A stretch of DNA of 47,541 bases from an uncultured Lachnospiraceae bacterium (lineage in GTDB: Bacteria; Bacillota; Clostridia; Lachnospirales; Lachnospiraceae). The position numbers and the translations under genes were made by a program. The stretch is taken from positions 1 through 47,541 of the forward strand of contig CADADA010000028.1 in the NCBI GenBank assembly GCA_902786515.1, written 5' to 3'. The notes beneath the pieces are model-generated. The model worked only from the letters and a program-made list of their open reading frames with translations, ran no database searches and was not told where the DNA came from. Below, piece after piece: positions 28,227 to 37,600 of the stretch. The first letter of the stretch is position 1, and each line of letters starts with the position of its first letter.

Positions 28227-28747
28227 TGGTTCAGGTGTCGTATGTGACCGTTCACCAAAAGATGTTTTGCCGATATCCCTTTGTTTTTATATCCCAAAGA
28301 TTCTAAGAGACTGATTGACGGAATGTTTTGCGGCAGTACATATGCTTCTATACGCCTAATGCCAAAATCAGTAAACATTGCATTTTGCGCACAGGTAAGC
28401 ATTTCTGTTGCATACCCCTGTCTTTGATTTTTTGCATCAACTTTATAGCCCACAGCACATGAGCTGAAAGGCTGCGGAAGGATACTGCTAAAGGAGACGG
28501 TGCCTACGATGGAACCATCTTCTTTTTTTATGCCATAGTACCTCATGTATTGCAACTGCAAAAACCCCTGATATTCCGCCTGAAGCATTTTTTCCTGATA
28601 TGACAGAGTGTAGTACGCAGAAGGTTTGGAAGGCTCATATGGTTCAAAAACCTCTCTGTTGGAAGATAAAAAATCAAGAACAGCACCTGCATCATCAGGC
28701 GTAAGTATCTTAAGATATAATCTTTCAGTTTCATATGTAGTCTTCAT
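28202..28747 (-). CDS. GNAT N-acetyltransferase (RimJ/RimL type)
   Basis: A 181-residue acetyltransferase. ETERLYLKILTPDDA is the RimJ/L family start, VGTVSFSSI the core strand, and KNQRQGYATEML the acetyl-CoA pyrophosphate loop (Q/RxxGxA/G). IEAYVLPQNIPSISLLESLGY completes the fold. Substrates in this class are ribosomal protein N-termini or small amines; which applies here cannot be told. The start ATG 28747 follows GGGATGG. Its 3' end overlaps that of the convergent HD-GYP-like gene. Confidence 0.88.
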   Translation of the reverse strand: MKTTYETERLYLKILTPDDAGAVLDFLSSNREVFEPYEPSKPSAYYTLSYQEKMLQAEYQGFLQLQYMRYYGIKKEDGSIVGTVSFSSILPQPFSSCAVGYKVDAKNQRQGYATEMLTCAQNAMFTDFGIRRIEAYVLPQNIPSISLLESLGYKNKGISAKHLLVNGHIRHLNHYSLSSSS

Positions 28748-28855
28748 CACATTCCATCCCTTGTCAATAATTATTATCACTACTATACCATATTTTATGA
28801 CATATGTGGTAAAATAGTTTCTGATTGGAACAGGAAGTTCATCTGTATTGCGAAT

Positions 28856-28890
28856 TCACCTAAACTGCGAAAAAGCCAAAATCGGTGAGA
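28856..28890 (+). repeat. Short repeat copy A flanking array 2
   Basis: TCACCTAAA...GAAAAAGCC...GGTGAGA: a 35-bp sequence with TCACC/GGTGA ends that can pair. It is about 80 % identical to copy B at 29560-29595 on the other side of array 2. Confidence 0.6.
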
Positions 28891-28984
28891 AACAGTAGAG
28901 CGAATAATAAGTAACTGACACGTTACACAGAGAAATCCGTGGGTATTCGGCTTCTCTTACGTATGATTTTCTGAAAATTTCAAA

Positions 28985-29461
28985 ATGATACGTAGGCTTT
29001 CGTTGTTCGCTACGTACCATTTTATGAAAATTCCAAAGTGATACGTAGGCTTACGCTGTTCGCTACGTATGATTTTCTGAAAATTTCAAAATGATACGTA
29101 GTATTTCGCTGTTCACTACGTACCATTTTACAAAAATTTCAAAATGATACGTAGGCTTACGCTGTTCACTACGTACCATTTTACAAAAATTTTAAAGTGA
29201 TACGTAGGCTTTCGCTGTTCGCTACGTACCATTTTACAAAAATTTCAAAATGATACGTAGGCTTACGCTGTTTACTACGTACCATTTTACAAAAATTTCA
29301 AAATGATACGTAGGCTTACGCTGTTCGCTACGTACTATTTAAAAAAAATTTCAAAATGGTACGTAGGATTACGTCATTTACTACGTATGAAATTCTAAAA
29401 AACCGAAAATTATACGTAACATAGATTTCTCCTACGTATCTATCATAGAAAAATTGAAAAT
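28985..29461. repeat. Array 2: 53-bp palindromic tandem repeats (9 units)
   Basis: Units start at 28985, 29038, 29091, 29144, 29197, 29250, 29303, 29356 and 29409, each exactly 53 bp apart. A degenerate right half at about 28932-28984 and a partial at 29462-29476 border it. Each unit has left arm ATGATACGTAG, a 14-nt loop (typically GCTTACGCTGTTCG), right arm CTACGTACCAT and a 17-nt A-rich linker TTTACAAAAATTTCAAA. The last two units are the most diverged. The array fills the space between divergent GNAT and tadA genes. It is not CRISPR, since there is no unique spacer. It matches array 1 in period, loop length and CGTAG/CTACG core. Confidence 0.95.
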
Positions 29462-29559
29462 AGTACGTAAAAACCTCTGTCGCAGATGTATGAATACTCA
29501 TAATCAACCAAGTGTATCAGTTGCTTAGTATAGTCATAAAAAATGAAGACCAAGCAAAC

Positions 29560-29595
29560 TCACCTAAAACCGGGAAAAAGCCCAAATGGGTGAGA
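29560..29595 (+). repeat. Short repeat copy B, tadA leader
   Basis: TCACCTAAAACCGGGAAAAA then GCCC...GGGTGAGA: stems CTCACC/GGTGAG and CGGG/CCCA-like pairing are possible. It lies just upstream of the tadA ribosome binding site and matches copy A at 28856-28890. Confidence 0.55.
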
Positions 29596-29622
29596 GCGAG
29601 AAAAAAAGAAAGGCGTTTAACA

Positions 29623-30096
29623 ATGAATGAAAAATATATGAAGGAAGCCATCAGGCAGGCACGAAAGGCAGCAGCAATCGGTGAAGTGCCCATAGGGTGT
29701 GTAATTGTATTTCAGGACAAAATAATTGCAAGAGGCTACAATCGTAGAATTACTGACAAAAACACATTGTCACATGCTGAATTAAATGCGATAAGAAAAG
29801 CATCAAGAAAGCTTGGTGATTGGCGGCTTGATGACTGTGAAATGTATGTGACACTTGAACCGTGTCAGATGTGTGCAGGTGCAATTGTACAGGCACGAAT
29901 AAAAAAGGTATATATAGGATGCATGAATCCAAAGGCGGGCTGTGCCGGTTCAATTATGAATCTGTTACAGGTGAAGCAGTTTAATCATCAGGTAGAAATA
30001 GAGACAGGTATTATGGAAGAGGAGTGCAGCATGATGCTTAAAAACTTTTTCAAGGAGCTGAGAGCAGGTAGTAGAGCGAATGATAAAAGTGAATAG
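29623..30096 (+). CDS. tadA: tRNA adenosine(34) deaminase
   Basis: TadA converts A34 to inosine in tRNA-Arg(ACG). The 157-residue zinc deaminase shows SHAELNAI (His ligand and catalytic Glu) and EPCQMCAGAI (two Cys ligands). The start ATG 29623 follows GAAAGGCG; the frame runs back to 29512 but that part is the repeat-containing leader and is unlikely to be translated. The usual downstream SRP RNA gene was looked for and not seen. A hairpin-rich insertion begins at the stop codon. Confidence 0.95.
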   Translation: MNEKYMKEAIRQARKAAAIGEVPIGCVIVFQDKIIARGYNRRITDKNTLSHAELNAIRKASRKLGDWRLDDCEMYVTLEPCQMCAGAIVQARIKKVYIGCMNPKAGCAGSIMNLLQVKQFNHQVEIETGIMEEECSMMLKNFFKELRAGSRANDKSE

Positions 30097-30286
30097 TAAC
30101 TATTCACAGCCCCTCTCCCGACATTCGGATTTCCCGCTGCTTCGCAGCTCTCCCGGTGCTACGCACCTGAAATCCTCATGACGGGAAAGGTTCCTGCTAC
30201 GCAGCTGATTACAGAAAATAAACATCTTCTTACGTGCAAGCACGACGAAAATGTTTATTTTCTGCAATCGGCTGTGAATAGTAACT
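30090..30286. mobile_element. Direct-repeat-flanked palindromic insertion
   Basis: A 13-bp direct repeat GTGAATAGTAACT occurs at 30090-30102 (over the tadA stop codon) and 30274-30286. Between them, ACTATTCACAGCC (30099-30111) is inverted at 30270-30282, and CAGAAAATAAACAT (30212-30225) is inverted at 30251-30264. Small hairpins GCTGCTTCGCAGC and GGTGCTACGCACC lie in the middle. There is no open reading frame of note. It looks like a non-autonomous, MITE-like element. Confidence 0.65.
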
Positions 30287-30304
30287 GTTTTTTTCCAAAA
30301 CCTA

Positions 30305-30333
30305 TTGACATGCTCTACAATATAGAGTATGAT
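30305..30333 (+). promoter_or_regulatory. metK promoter
   Basis: TTGACA (30305-30310), 17-bp spacer, TATGAT (30328-30333), followed by the SAM-I leader. Confidence 0.75.
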
Positions 30334-30368
30334 ACCCAACAGATAATAAATTAAATAACATTATTTTT

Positions 30369-30516
30369 CTCTTATTCAGAGTGGTGGAGATACAAGGATC
30401 TGTGAAACCACGGCAACCCCAAGGAGACGGAAGGTGCCAGCCTGAGCGATTTAGATCGACCAATAAGAGGATTTGATACCTTGAATTCAAGTCCACTTTT
30501 TGTGGGCTGTTTTTTT
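30369..30516 (+). ncRNA. SAM-I (S-box) riboswitch with terminator
   Basis: P1 is CTCTTATT (30369-30376) with AATAAGAG (30462-30469). Conserved core elements are AGAGTGGTGGAG, GAAACCACGGCAACC and AAGGTGCCAGCCTGAGCGA. The expression platform is a terminator AGTCCAC/GTGGGCT (30490-30508) with T7. SAM binding should favour the terminator and reduce metK expression, giving feedback on SAM synthesis. Confidence 0.96.
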
Positions 30517-30555
30517 GCTCAATTAAAATACTTAGTTAAAAGAAAGGAATTACTT

Positions 30556-31743
30556 ATGGAAAAAAGATTATTTACCTCAGAGTCAGTAACAGAAGGACAT
30601 CCGGATAAAATGTGCGATGCGATTTCAGATGCGGTATTAGATGCATTAATGGAGCAGGATCCAATGAGCCGTGTTGCCTGTGAGACATGTACAACCACAG
30701 GAATGGTATTAGTAATGGGAGAAATCTCAACAAAAGCCAATATAGATATTCAGAAGATTGTCAGAGATACAGTAAAAGAAATCGGTTATGACAAATCAGA
30801 ATATGGATTTGATGGAAATACTTGCGCTGTTATGGTTGCATTGGACAAACAGTCAGATGACATCGCAATGGGTGTTGACAAAGCACTCGAAGCAAGAGAG
30901 CATACAATGACCGATACAGAAATAGATGCAATCGGAGCAGGAGATCAGGGACTGATGTTTGGATATGCAACAAATGAGACAGAAGAATACATGCCATATC
31001 CGATAGCACTTGCGCACAGACTTGCCCTAAGACTTACACAGGTACGTAAAGATGGCACATTGTCATATTTAAGACCTGACGGAAAGACACAGGTAACCGT
31101 TGAGTACGATGAGGAAGGAAAGCCGATACATATAAATGCTGTAGTCTTATCTACACAGCATGATCCTGAAGTTACACAGGAACAGATACATGCAGATATC
31201 AAAAAATACGTATTCGAGCCGGTGCTTCCAAAAGAACTGGTTGATGATAACACAAATTACTTTATCAATCCTACAGGAAGATTTGTTATCGGAGGACCTC
31301 ATGGTGACAGCGGATTGACAGGAAGAAAAATAATCGTAGATACATATGGCGGATATGCCCGTCATGGCGGTGGAGCATTCTCAGGAAAAGACTGCACAAA
31401 AGTTGACCGTTCAGCAGCATATGCGGCACGTTATGTTGCAAAAAATATTGTTGCAGCAGGTCTGGCGGACAAGTGTGAGATTCAGCTGTCATATGCAATC
31501 GGTGTAGCTTACCCTACATCAGTAATGGTAGACACATTCGGCACAGGTAAAATCAGCGATGAAAAAATTGTTGAGATTATCAGAGAAAACTTCGACTTAA
31601 GACCGGCGGGAATAATCAAAATGCTTGATTTAAGAAGACCAATTTACAGACAGACAGCCGCTTATGGTCATTTTGGAAGAAATGACTTAAACCTTCCATG
31701 GGAGGCACTTGACAAAATTGATATTTTAAAGAAGTATTTGTAG
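30556..31743 (+). CDS. metK: S-adenosylmethionine synthetase
   Basis: MetK makes SAM from methionine and ATP. At 395 residues it has [52 protein letters not shown] and [16 protein letters not shown], the diagnostic substrate and metal loops. The start ATG 30556 follows AGAAAGGAAT; the frame extends to 30481 but that part overlaps the riboswitch terminator and is not coding. It is controlled by the SAM-I riboswitch directly upstream. Confidence 0.98.
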   Translation: MEKRLFTSESVTEGHPDKMCDAISDAVLDALMEQDPMSRVACETCTTTGMVLVMGEISTKANIDIQKIVRDTVKEIGYDKSEYGFDGNTCAVMVALDKQSDDIAMGVDKALEAREHTMTDTEIDAIGAGDQGLMFGYATNETEEYMPYPIALAHRLALRLTQVRKDGTLSYLRPDGKTQVTVEYDEEGKPIHINAVVLSTQHDPEVTQEQIHADIKKYVFEPVLPKELVDDNTNYFINPTGRFVIGGPHGDSGLTGRKIIVDTYGGYARHGGGAFSGKDCTKVDRSAAYAARYVAKNIVAAGLADKCEIQLSYAIGVAYPTSVMVDTFGTGKISDEKIVEIIRENFDLRPAGIIKMLDLRRPIYRQTAAYGHFGRNDLNLPWEALDKIDILKKYL

Positions 31744-31754
31744 TATCATAATAA

Positions 31755-31783
31755 TTGACACAAGCCAAAAAAGAATGTATACT
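31755..31783 (+). promoter_or_regulatory. Promoter of the UDP-sugar dehydrogenase gene
   Basis: TTGACA (31755-31760), 17-bp spacer, TATACT (31778-31783), about 40 bases before the start codon. Confidence 0.7.
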
Positions 31784-31824
31784 AAGAATATTACAAAAAT
31801 ATTAATTAAAGAAGAGGTGCTAAT

Positions 31825-32991
31825 ATGAAAATTGCCATAGCGGGGACAGGTTATGTAGGATTATCTAATGCTGTATTACTTTCACAGAAGAATGAAGTAG
31901 TTGCGTTAGATATTATTCAGGAAAAAGTAGATATGATTAACAATAAGGTATCACCTATTGTTGACAAAGAGATATCTGAGTATCTTAAGACAAAAGAATT
32001 GAACTTAAGAGCAACGATAGACCCTGAAGATGCGTTTAAAGGTGCAGAATTTATTATCATTTCTACGCCAACGAATTATGATCCAAAGAAGAATTATTTT
32101 GATACAAGCACAGTAGAAGATATTATAGAAAAAGTTTGCAGGATTTCACCGGAATCAACCATGATTATCAAGTCGACGGTTCCTGTAGGATACACCAAGT
32201 CCGTTAAGGAAAAATACAATACAGAGAATATAGTGTTCTCACCGGAATTCCTTCGTGAAGGAAAAGCATTGTATGACAATCTTCACCCTTCCAGAATTAT
32301 AGTAGGAGAACAGTCAGAAAGAGCGAAGAAATTCGCAAACCTTCTGGCAGATGCAGCCATAAAAGAAGACATTCCGATGTTGTTTACAGATTCAACAGAG
32401 GCAGAGGCTATCAAACTTTTTGCTAATACGTACCTTGCACTCAGAGTATCATTCTTCAACGAACTTGATACCTATGCAGAGGTAAAGGGACTGGATTCTA
32501 AGCAGATTATAGAGGGAATCGGACTTGATCCGAGAATCGGAACCCACTATAACAATCCATCGTTTGGATATGGCGGATATTGCCTGCCGAAAGACACAAA
32601 GCAGCTGCTTGCCAACTATGCTGATGTACCGAACGACATTATAGCAGCCATAGTAGCAGCTAATACGACGAGAAAAGACTTTATTGCCGAGCAGATTTTA
32701 GCATACAATCCAAAGATAGTAGGTATCTACAGACTGACAATGAAGACAGACTCAGACAACTTCAGACAATCAGCCATACAGGGCGTCATGAAGAGGATAA
32801 AAGCCAAAGGAGTCGAGGTTGTATTATACGAACCAACAATGAAAGAAGACAGCTTCTTCAATTCAAGAGTTATAAGAGACATTGAAGAATTCAAGAAGAT
32901 ATCTGACGTAATCGTTGCAAACAGATTCACGGAAGATTTAGAAGACGTGCAGGACAAGGTATATACCAGAGACCTGTATAAAAGAGATTAA
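31825..32991 (+). CDS. ugd: UDP-glucose 6-dehydrogenase family protein
   Basis: This NAD-dependent enzyme oxidises a UDP-hexose (probably UDP-glucose) to the uronic acid used in capsule or cell-wall polysaccharide. At 388 residues it has the Rossmann start [15 protein letters not shown], the catalytic region [29 protein letters not shown] with the active-site Cys, and the C-terminal UDP-binding domain. UDP-GlcNAc or ManNAc variants of the family cannot be excluded, but length and motifs favour UDP-glucose. It stands alone with its own promoter; ribosome binding site GAAGAGG. Confidence 0.9.
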   Translation: MKIAIAGTGYVGLSNAVLLSQKNEVVALDIIQEKVDMINNKVSPIVDKEISEYLKTKELNLRATIDPEDAFKGAEFIIISTPTNYDPKKNYFDTSTVEDIIEKVCRISPESTMIIKSTVPVGYTKSVKEKYNTENIVFSPEFLREGKALYDNLHPSRIIVGEQSERAKKFANLLADAAIKEDIPMLFTDSTEAEAIKLFANTYLALRVSFFNELDTYAEVKGLDSKQIIEGIGLDPRIGTHYNNPSFGYGGYCLPKDTKQLLANYADVPNDIIAAIVAANTTRKDFIAEQILAYNPKIVGIYRLTMKTDSDNFRQSAIQGVMKRIKAKGVEVVLYEPTMKEDSFFNSRVIRDIEEFKKISDVIVANRFTEDLEDVQDKVYTRDLYKRD

Positions 32992-33029
32992 TTAATACAA
33001 GCATAATTATAATAAATTGTAGTAGAGAT

Positions 33030-33090
33030 AAAAAACAGATTTACACTAAAGATAACGAGGAGCATAGTATTGTGTAAATCTGTTTTTTTA
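33030..33090. terminator. Bidirectional terminator
   Basis: ACAGATTTACAC (33035-33046) pairs perfectly with GTGTAAATCTGT (33072-33083), flanked by A5 on one side and T7 on the other. It can serve ugd and the convergent glycosyltransferase gene. Confidence 0.85.
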
Positions 33091-33091
33091 G

Positions 33092-34429
33092 TTATTCAAT
33101 TTTACTTTGCTTTGTATTGAGATAGTTTGTTTTTACAAAGTCAAAACAAAATAGCATCCAAAAGATAAGAGTTCCAAAGGAGATTGATACAATAGGGAAC
33201 GCTTTCGGATTAAAGGCTGCCGGGTTGTAATAAAACAAAACATGTGCGCAATTGTATAAGTTCATCAATGTCAAACCACAGTAAGAAATAAATAGCAGAA
33301 GTGACGGCTTTACAATGTATGCGGCTAGTATTAAAGGAATTGCAGGAAAAAGATATCTTTCGTGCATCCTTACCGAGAACATAAACATGGTGCTTATGAT
33401 AAATGTAGCCACACTGTAGTATTTTGTGCGGGAGTGTTTGTTTGCAAATGAAGTACCGACAGCGATTAAAACTATTAGAATGATAGCTATGGTTCCCCAT
33501 TGGTTATAAGTCAAATTAATAAAACGGTCTTCCTGAGTGTGCCAGTTAAGACCAAGCATCGCCCAAAAATTGTAAGCGTTTACGGAAGCAAACTGAAATG
33601 CAGTAAGTGCCTCGCCATAAGAGGCGGTAATGGTATCGGCATTTCCGGCTGCATTTCCGTTTCCAAATATAAAAGGCAGGTGACAGACAAGCATTGTTAA
33701 AATAGCGCTAAGTCCTACAAATAGATGACTGAAGAACTTTTTTAATGTACAATTGTTTAGAATTACCTGATCGAGTATTCCACAGAGAATGACGGGTGCA
33801 AAGATGATACCCTGGTATTTAAACAGGATAGAAGCGGCAAATGCAAAATAAGCAGCCATCAGTTTTTCCTCAGATATCAGATAACACATTACAACAATAC
33901 AAAGGGTATAGATGGAGTCCATCTGTCCCCATACACCGGAATTAAAGATTGCGGCAGGATTAAGCACGTATATTAGACATAGAAGCATGCCTGTCTTGTC
34001 TGATAAGTGTTTCTTACCTACTTTGTATAGAAGTAGGCAGGTCAATACATCACATATAAGGGCAGGACTCTTGATTAAGAGAATCTGAGCAATGCTAAAG
34101 TCGGCAATGTGGAATATCCTGCATATGATGCCTGCGAAATATACCAGAAAAATATGAAGAGGCGGATAGCAAAGTCCGTATTTTGTATAAAATCCTGCAA
34201 AACCATTGGTATTCAGATTCCTCATCCATGTTACGAAGGCACCCATATCACCACGCTCATAATAAAAAGCAGAACTTGCAAATTTTATAATTAGAGCGGT
34301 AAAGGCAATAAGAACAGTGTAAAAAAAAGCATCATTTATGTTTTCGCTTTTATTCATGGATTTGGTATATATAAAATAACCTGACATTATTATTAAAAAA
34401 AATATTGTTACAAGAGCTAAAAAAAACAT
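33092..34429 (-). CDS. GT-C type membrane glycosyltransferase
   Basis: A 445-residue polytopic membrane protein with about ten segments. The early external loop has YERGDMGAFVTWM (acidic catalytic-type motif), followed by YPPLHIFLVY, VWGQMDSIYTL, LFKYQGIIFAP and MHERYLFPAIPLI. This pattern fits GT-C enzymes that transfer sugars from polyprenyl-phosphate donors to lipid-linked or surface acceptors. The donor and acceptor are not predictable. The start ATG 34429 follows GAAAGGATTG. It is convergent with ugd, perhaps sharing a cell-surface glycan pathway, which is inference. Confidence 0.78.
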   Translation of the reverse strand: MFFLALVTIFFLIIMSGYFIYTKSMNKSENINDAFFYTVLIAFTALIIKFASSAFYYERGDMGAFVTWMRNLNTNGFAGFYTKYGLCYPPLHIFLVYFAGIICRIFHIADFSIAQILLIKSPALICDVLTCLLLYKVGKKHLSDKTGMLLCLIYVLNPAAIFNSGVWGQMDSIYTLCIVVMCYLISEEKLMAAYFAFAASILFKYQGIIFAPVILCGILDQVILNNCTLKKFFSHLFVGLSAILTMLVCHLPFIFGNGNAAGNADTITASYGEALTAFQFASVNAYNFWAMLGLNWHTQEDRFINLTYNQWGTIAIILIVLIAVGTSFANKHSRTKYYSVATFIISTMFMFSVRMHERYLFPAIPLILAAYIVKPSLLLFISYCGLTLMNLYNCAHVLFYYNPAAFNPKAFPIVSISFGTLIFWMLFCFDFVKTNYLNTKQSKIE

Positions 34430-34591
34430 AATTCAATCCTTTCAAATAAATCGGTATTTTCTATACAGTAAACTAAATGATAGTATATCTATAAATGAAA
34501 GAAATGACAATGTTTATTATGTAAAATATTAAAAAAATAGCATTTTGTGAAAGAAATATTCACACGTTTTTCACAAAAACTTCAAAAAAGG

Positions 34592-34620
34592 TTGAAACTT
34601 GTAAAACTAAGGTGTAATAT
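34592..34620 (+). promoter_or_regulatory. Promoter of the Ig-like surface protein gene
   Basis: TTGAAA (34592-34597), 17-bp spacer, TAATAT (34615-34620), 57 bases before the start codon. Confidence 0.65.
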
Positions 34621-34676
34621 TAGTGTGTTTAGAAGTAAACAAAGAATAAAAAATTTATTTTCAGGAGGAATGTTTT

Positions 34677-37600
34677 ATGGAGAAAGCAAAAAAATTGAAA
34701 CGTTTTCTTGCAGTTGCCATGGCGGTTGCAGTAGCATTTACAAGTGTATTTGCATCAAATGTAACTACGACCTACGCAGCATCCGGTAAAACTGTTAAAT
34801 CAATTACAGTTAAAATCGGAAACTCTAATGTAACAAAGAAGACAAAGACGCTTTATGTTGGAACGAAGGCTACTTTAAAAGTAACTACGAATCCAAGCAG
34901 CGCTAAGAAGAGCGTGGCTTATAAGTCAAGCAAAAAAGCAGTAGCAGCAGTCAGCAGCAAGGGTGTTGTAACTGCAAAGAAAGCCGGTTCTGCTAAGATT
35001 ACAGTTACTGTTACAGGTAAAGATAAGAAGAAAAAATCTACTTATGTAAATATTAAGGTAAAGAATAGAGCAGTTAAAAAGGTAACACTTGATGCTACAG
35101 AGGCAACTCTTAACATTGGAGAGACTAAGACTCTGAAAGCAACAGTTACACCAAGCAATGCTACAAATAAGACAGTATCATGGTCATCAAGTAAGACTTC
35201 TGTTGCGACTGTTAGTTCAACAGGTGAGGTGAAGGCTGTTAAAGAAGGAACTGCATTAATTACTGCTACTGCAGGCGGAAAGTCAGCTGTTTGTGTAGTT
35301 ACGGTTGCTCCTGCAAGTGTACAGGTTTCAGGTGTAAGCCTTGACACAAATGCAGCTACTGTATATGTTAATGCAACACAGAAACTTACAGCTACTGTAA
35401 CACCTGCAGGTGCTACGAACAAGAGCGTAACATGGACATCAAGTGATGAGACGGTTGCGACAGTAAGTAATGACGGTGTTGTAAAAGGAATCAGTGAAGG
35501 AACAGCTACTGTTACAGTTACAACTGCAGAAGGAGGATTTACAGCTTCAGCAGTTATTACTGTAGCAAAAGATACATCAGGAAATGCTTCAGATGTTAAG
35601 ATAATTGTAGCAAATAGTCTTGAGAATTATGAAAATACGGTACTTACAGGTACAAATGCGGATGTAAAGGTTCTTGTAACAAATGCGGCAGGTGCACCAC
35701 TGGGTAATACAAGCGTTACACTTGAAATGGAACCACAGTACGGTAATGCTGCTAATGTATTTGGAATAACTGGTGATAACAACAACTATGTAAGTGCTAA
35801 GCTTACAACAGATGCAAACGGATATGCTGATTTCACAATCGGTGAAAAAGGTGGATATACATATACATCTACAGATCATATATTCCAGAGCTATAAGTTA
35901 ACAGCTACAGTAACAGGTTCAAATGTTAAGACAGAGTCTTCTATATCATTTGCATGTATCTACTTAGAAGGTATAAAAGTAATGAATAATCGTTATTTCA
36001 GTATCTCAGACCTTGAGCCGGGTGAAAATGTAAATGATATTGACTGGGATAATGGTGTAGCAGATACTTACTCTACAAATGGTGGAAGAAATGATGAATA
36101 TGTAAACAGCCAGAAGGTAAGTGCTTTTGAAGAAGATGGAACTACATACAAGTATGACCACAGAGTATATCTTTCAGCAACTCCTTCAATCGTATTACCT
36201 GCTAAGAATGCAGATACACAGATTGACAGCTACTATAAGGAAATAAAGAAATCATCAACAGATTACAAGGTATACAATGACGCATCTAACACAGATACAA
36301 CTGTATGGGTAGAGGATGTTCCAGCAGGATTACAGTATGCATCACTTGTATTCTCAAAAATGGTATTGTCAAAATATACAGTTCTTGAAATCAACACATA
36401 TGATGCTGTTTCAGGAGCGCTAATTGAGACATACTCATTAGATGATTCAAATATGAAAGATGACTTTGCATATCAGATACCTATTCAGGAAGACACAGAC
36501 GTTGATGTAGAGGTAGCGTTGATATCAGAAGGTCAGGTAAATGAAGATTCAAACGATGGTTTTATAATCGACCACGTAGAAGGACTTTATAAGACAGATG
36601 TATTCCGTGAAGCTGAGATGGTAGAGTTAGAAGGAACAGTTAAATGGGAAAAATCTAATACATACTACAGTGAATATATGGAAATGCCATATGATACAGC
36701 TAAGACATACATCAAAGATAATAATTATTTAAGCACAAAATATACATATGTATATGAAGTACCGTCATTCCCTAACACTGGTGATGCGGTTATAAAGGTA
36801 ACAGATGAAAATGGTAAGGTTGTTTCTTACTTCCTGTATCCTACAGAAAATCAGTGGGAGAATCCGGATGGATCAATCTATCCTACAAATACAACAGTAA
36901 AGAATGTAAACGGACAGTATAGAAATAAGAACGATATTTCACTTCCAAGCAAGTATGTATCTGCTGTAAAGGCAAGTGAAGAAGAAGTAACACAGACAGT
37001 TGGAGAATTAAAACAGGATGGTAATGTTGCTGTCGTAGATTCTCTTAAGTCAGGACGTACAAACCTTAAGGCAACTATCACAATTCCTGGTGTTACTACC
37101 AGTCAGTTAAATGAGACAAATGGTTCTGTACTTTACACATCTGTACAGTGGGCTCCAATTCCTGAGAGCGAACTTGAAGTGGCAGGCGATGACTTCTATG
37201 CACTTGCTTCACAGTACGTAACGGTAAAGGCACAGTTATATGATTTAAATGGTAACAAGGTATCAACACAGAATAAGGACGTTAAGTTCACATTAAGCGG
37301 TGAGGAGCTTAAGAATCCTGTTCAGGGAACAGTAGATGATAATGCAAATGTAACTATTCAGCAGAAGACAACTCTTACAAATGAACAGGGACAGGCAATT
37401 ATCAGATTTACATCTTCAAGCAGTAAAGGACATGTATATCATCTTGGAGCTGAATGCCAGGGATATATCGTAAAATTACTTGTTGGAAAGAACGAAACAG
37501 TTTCAGAACTTGCAAATATTTACTGGATAACTCCTGGTCTTTCATTTACAGATAAGATTGTAAAGGGAGCATCAAAAGGGGAAAAACCGGTACTTGGAAC

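Noticed and set aside
28985..29461. Ordinary Rho-independent terminators in tandem
   Set aside because: Hairpins are followed by A-rich linkers with broken T runs, and nine evenly spaced copies between divergent genes do not fit termination.
30097..30300. SRP RNA gene downstream of tadA
   Set aside because: The conserved SRP loop (GGAAGGAAGCAGC type) is absent; the hairpins are better explained by a direct-repeat-flanked insertion.
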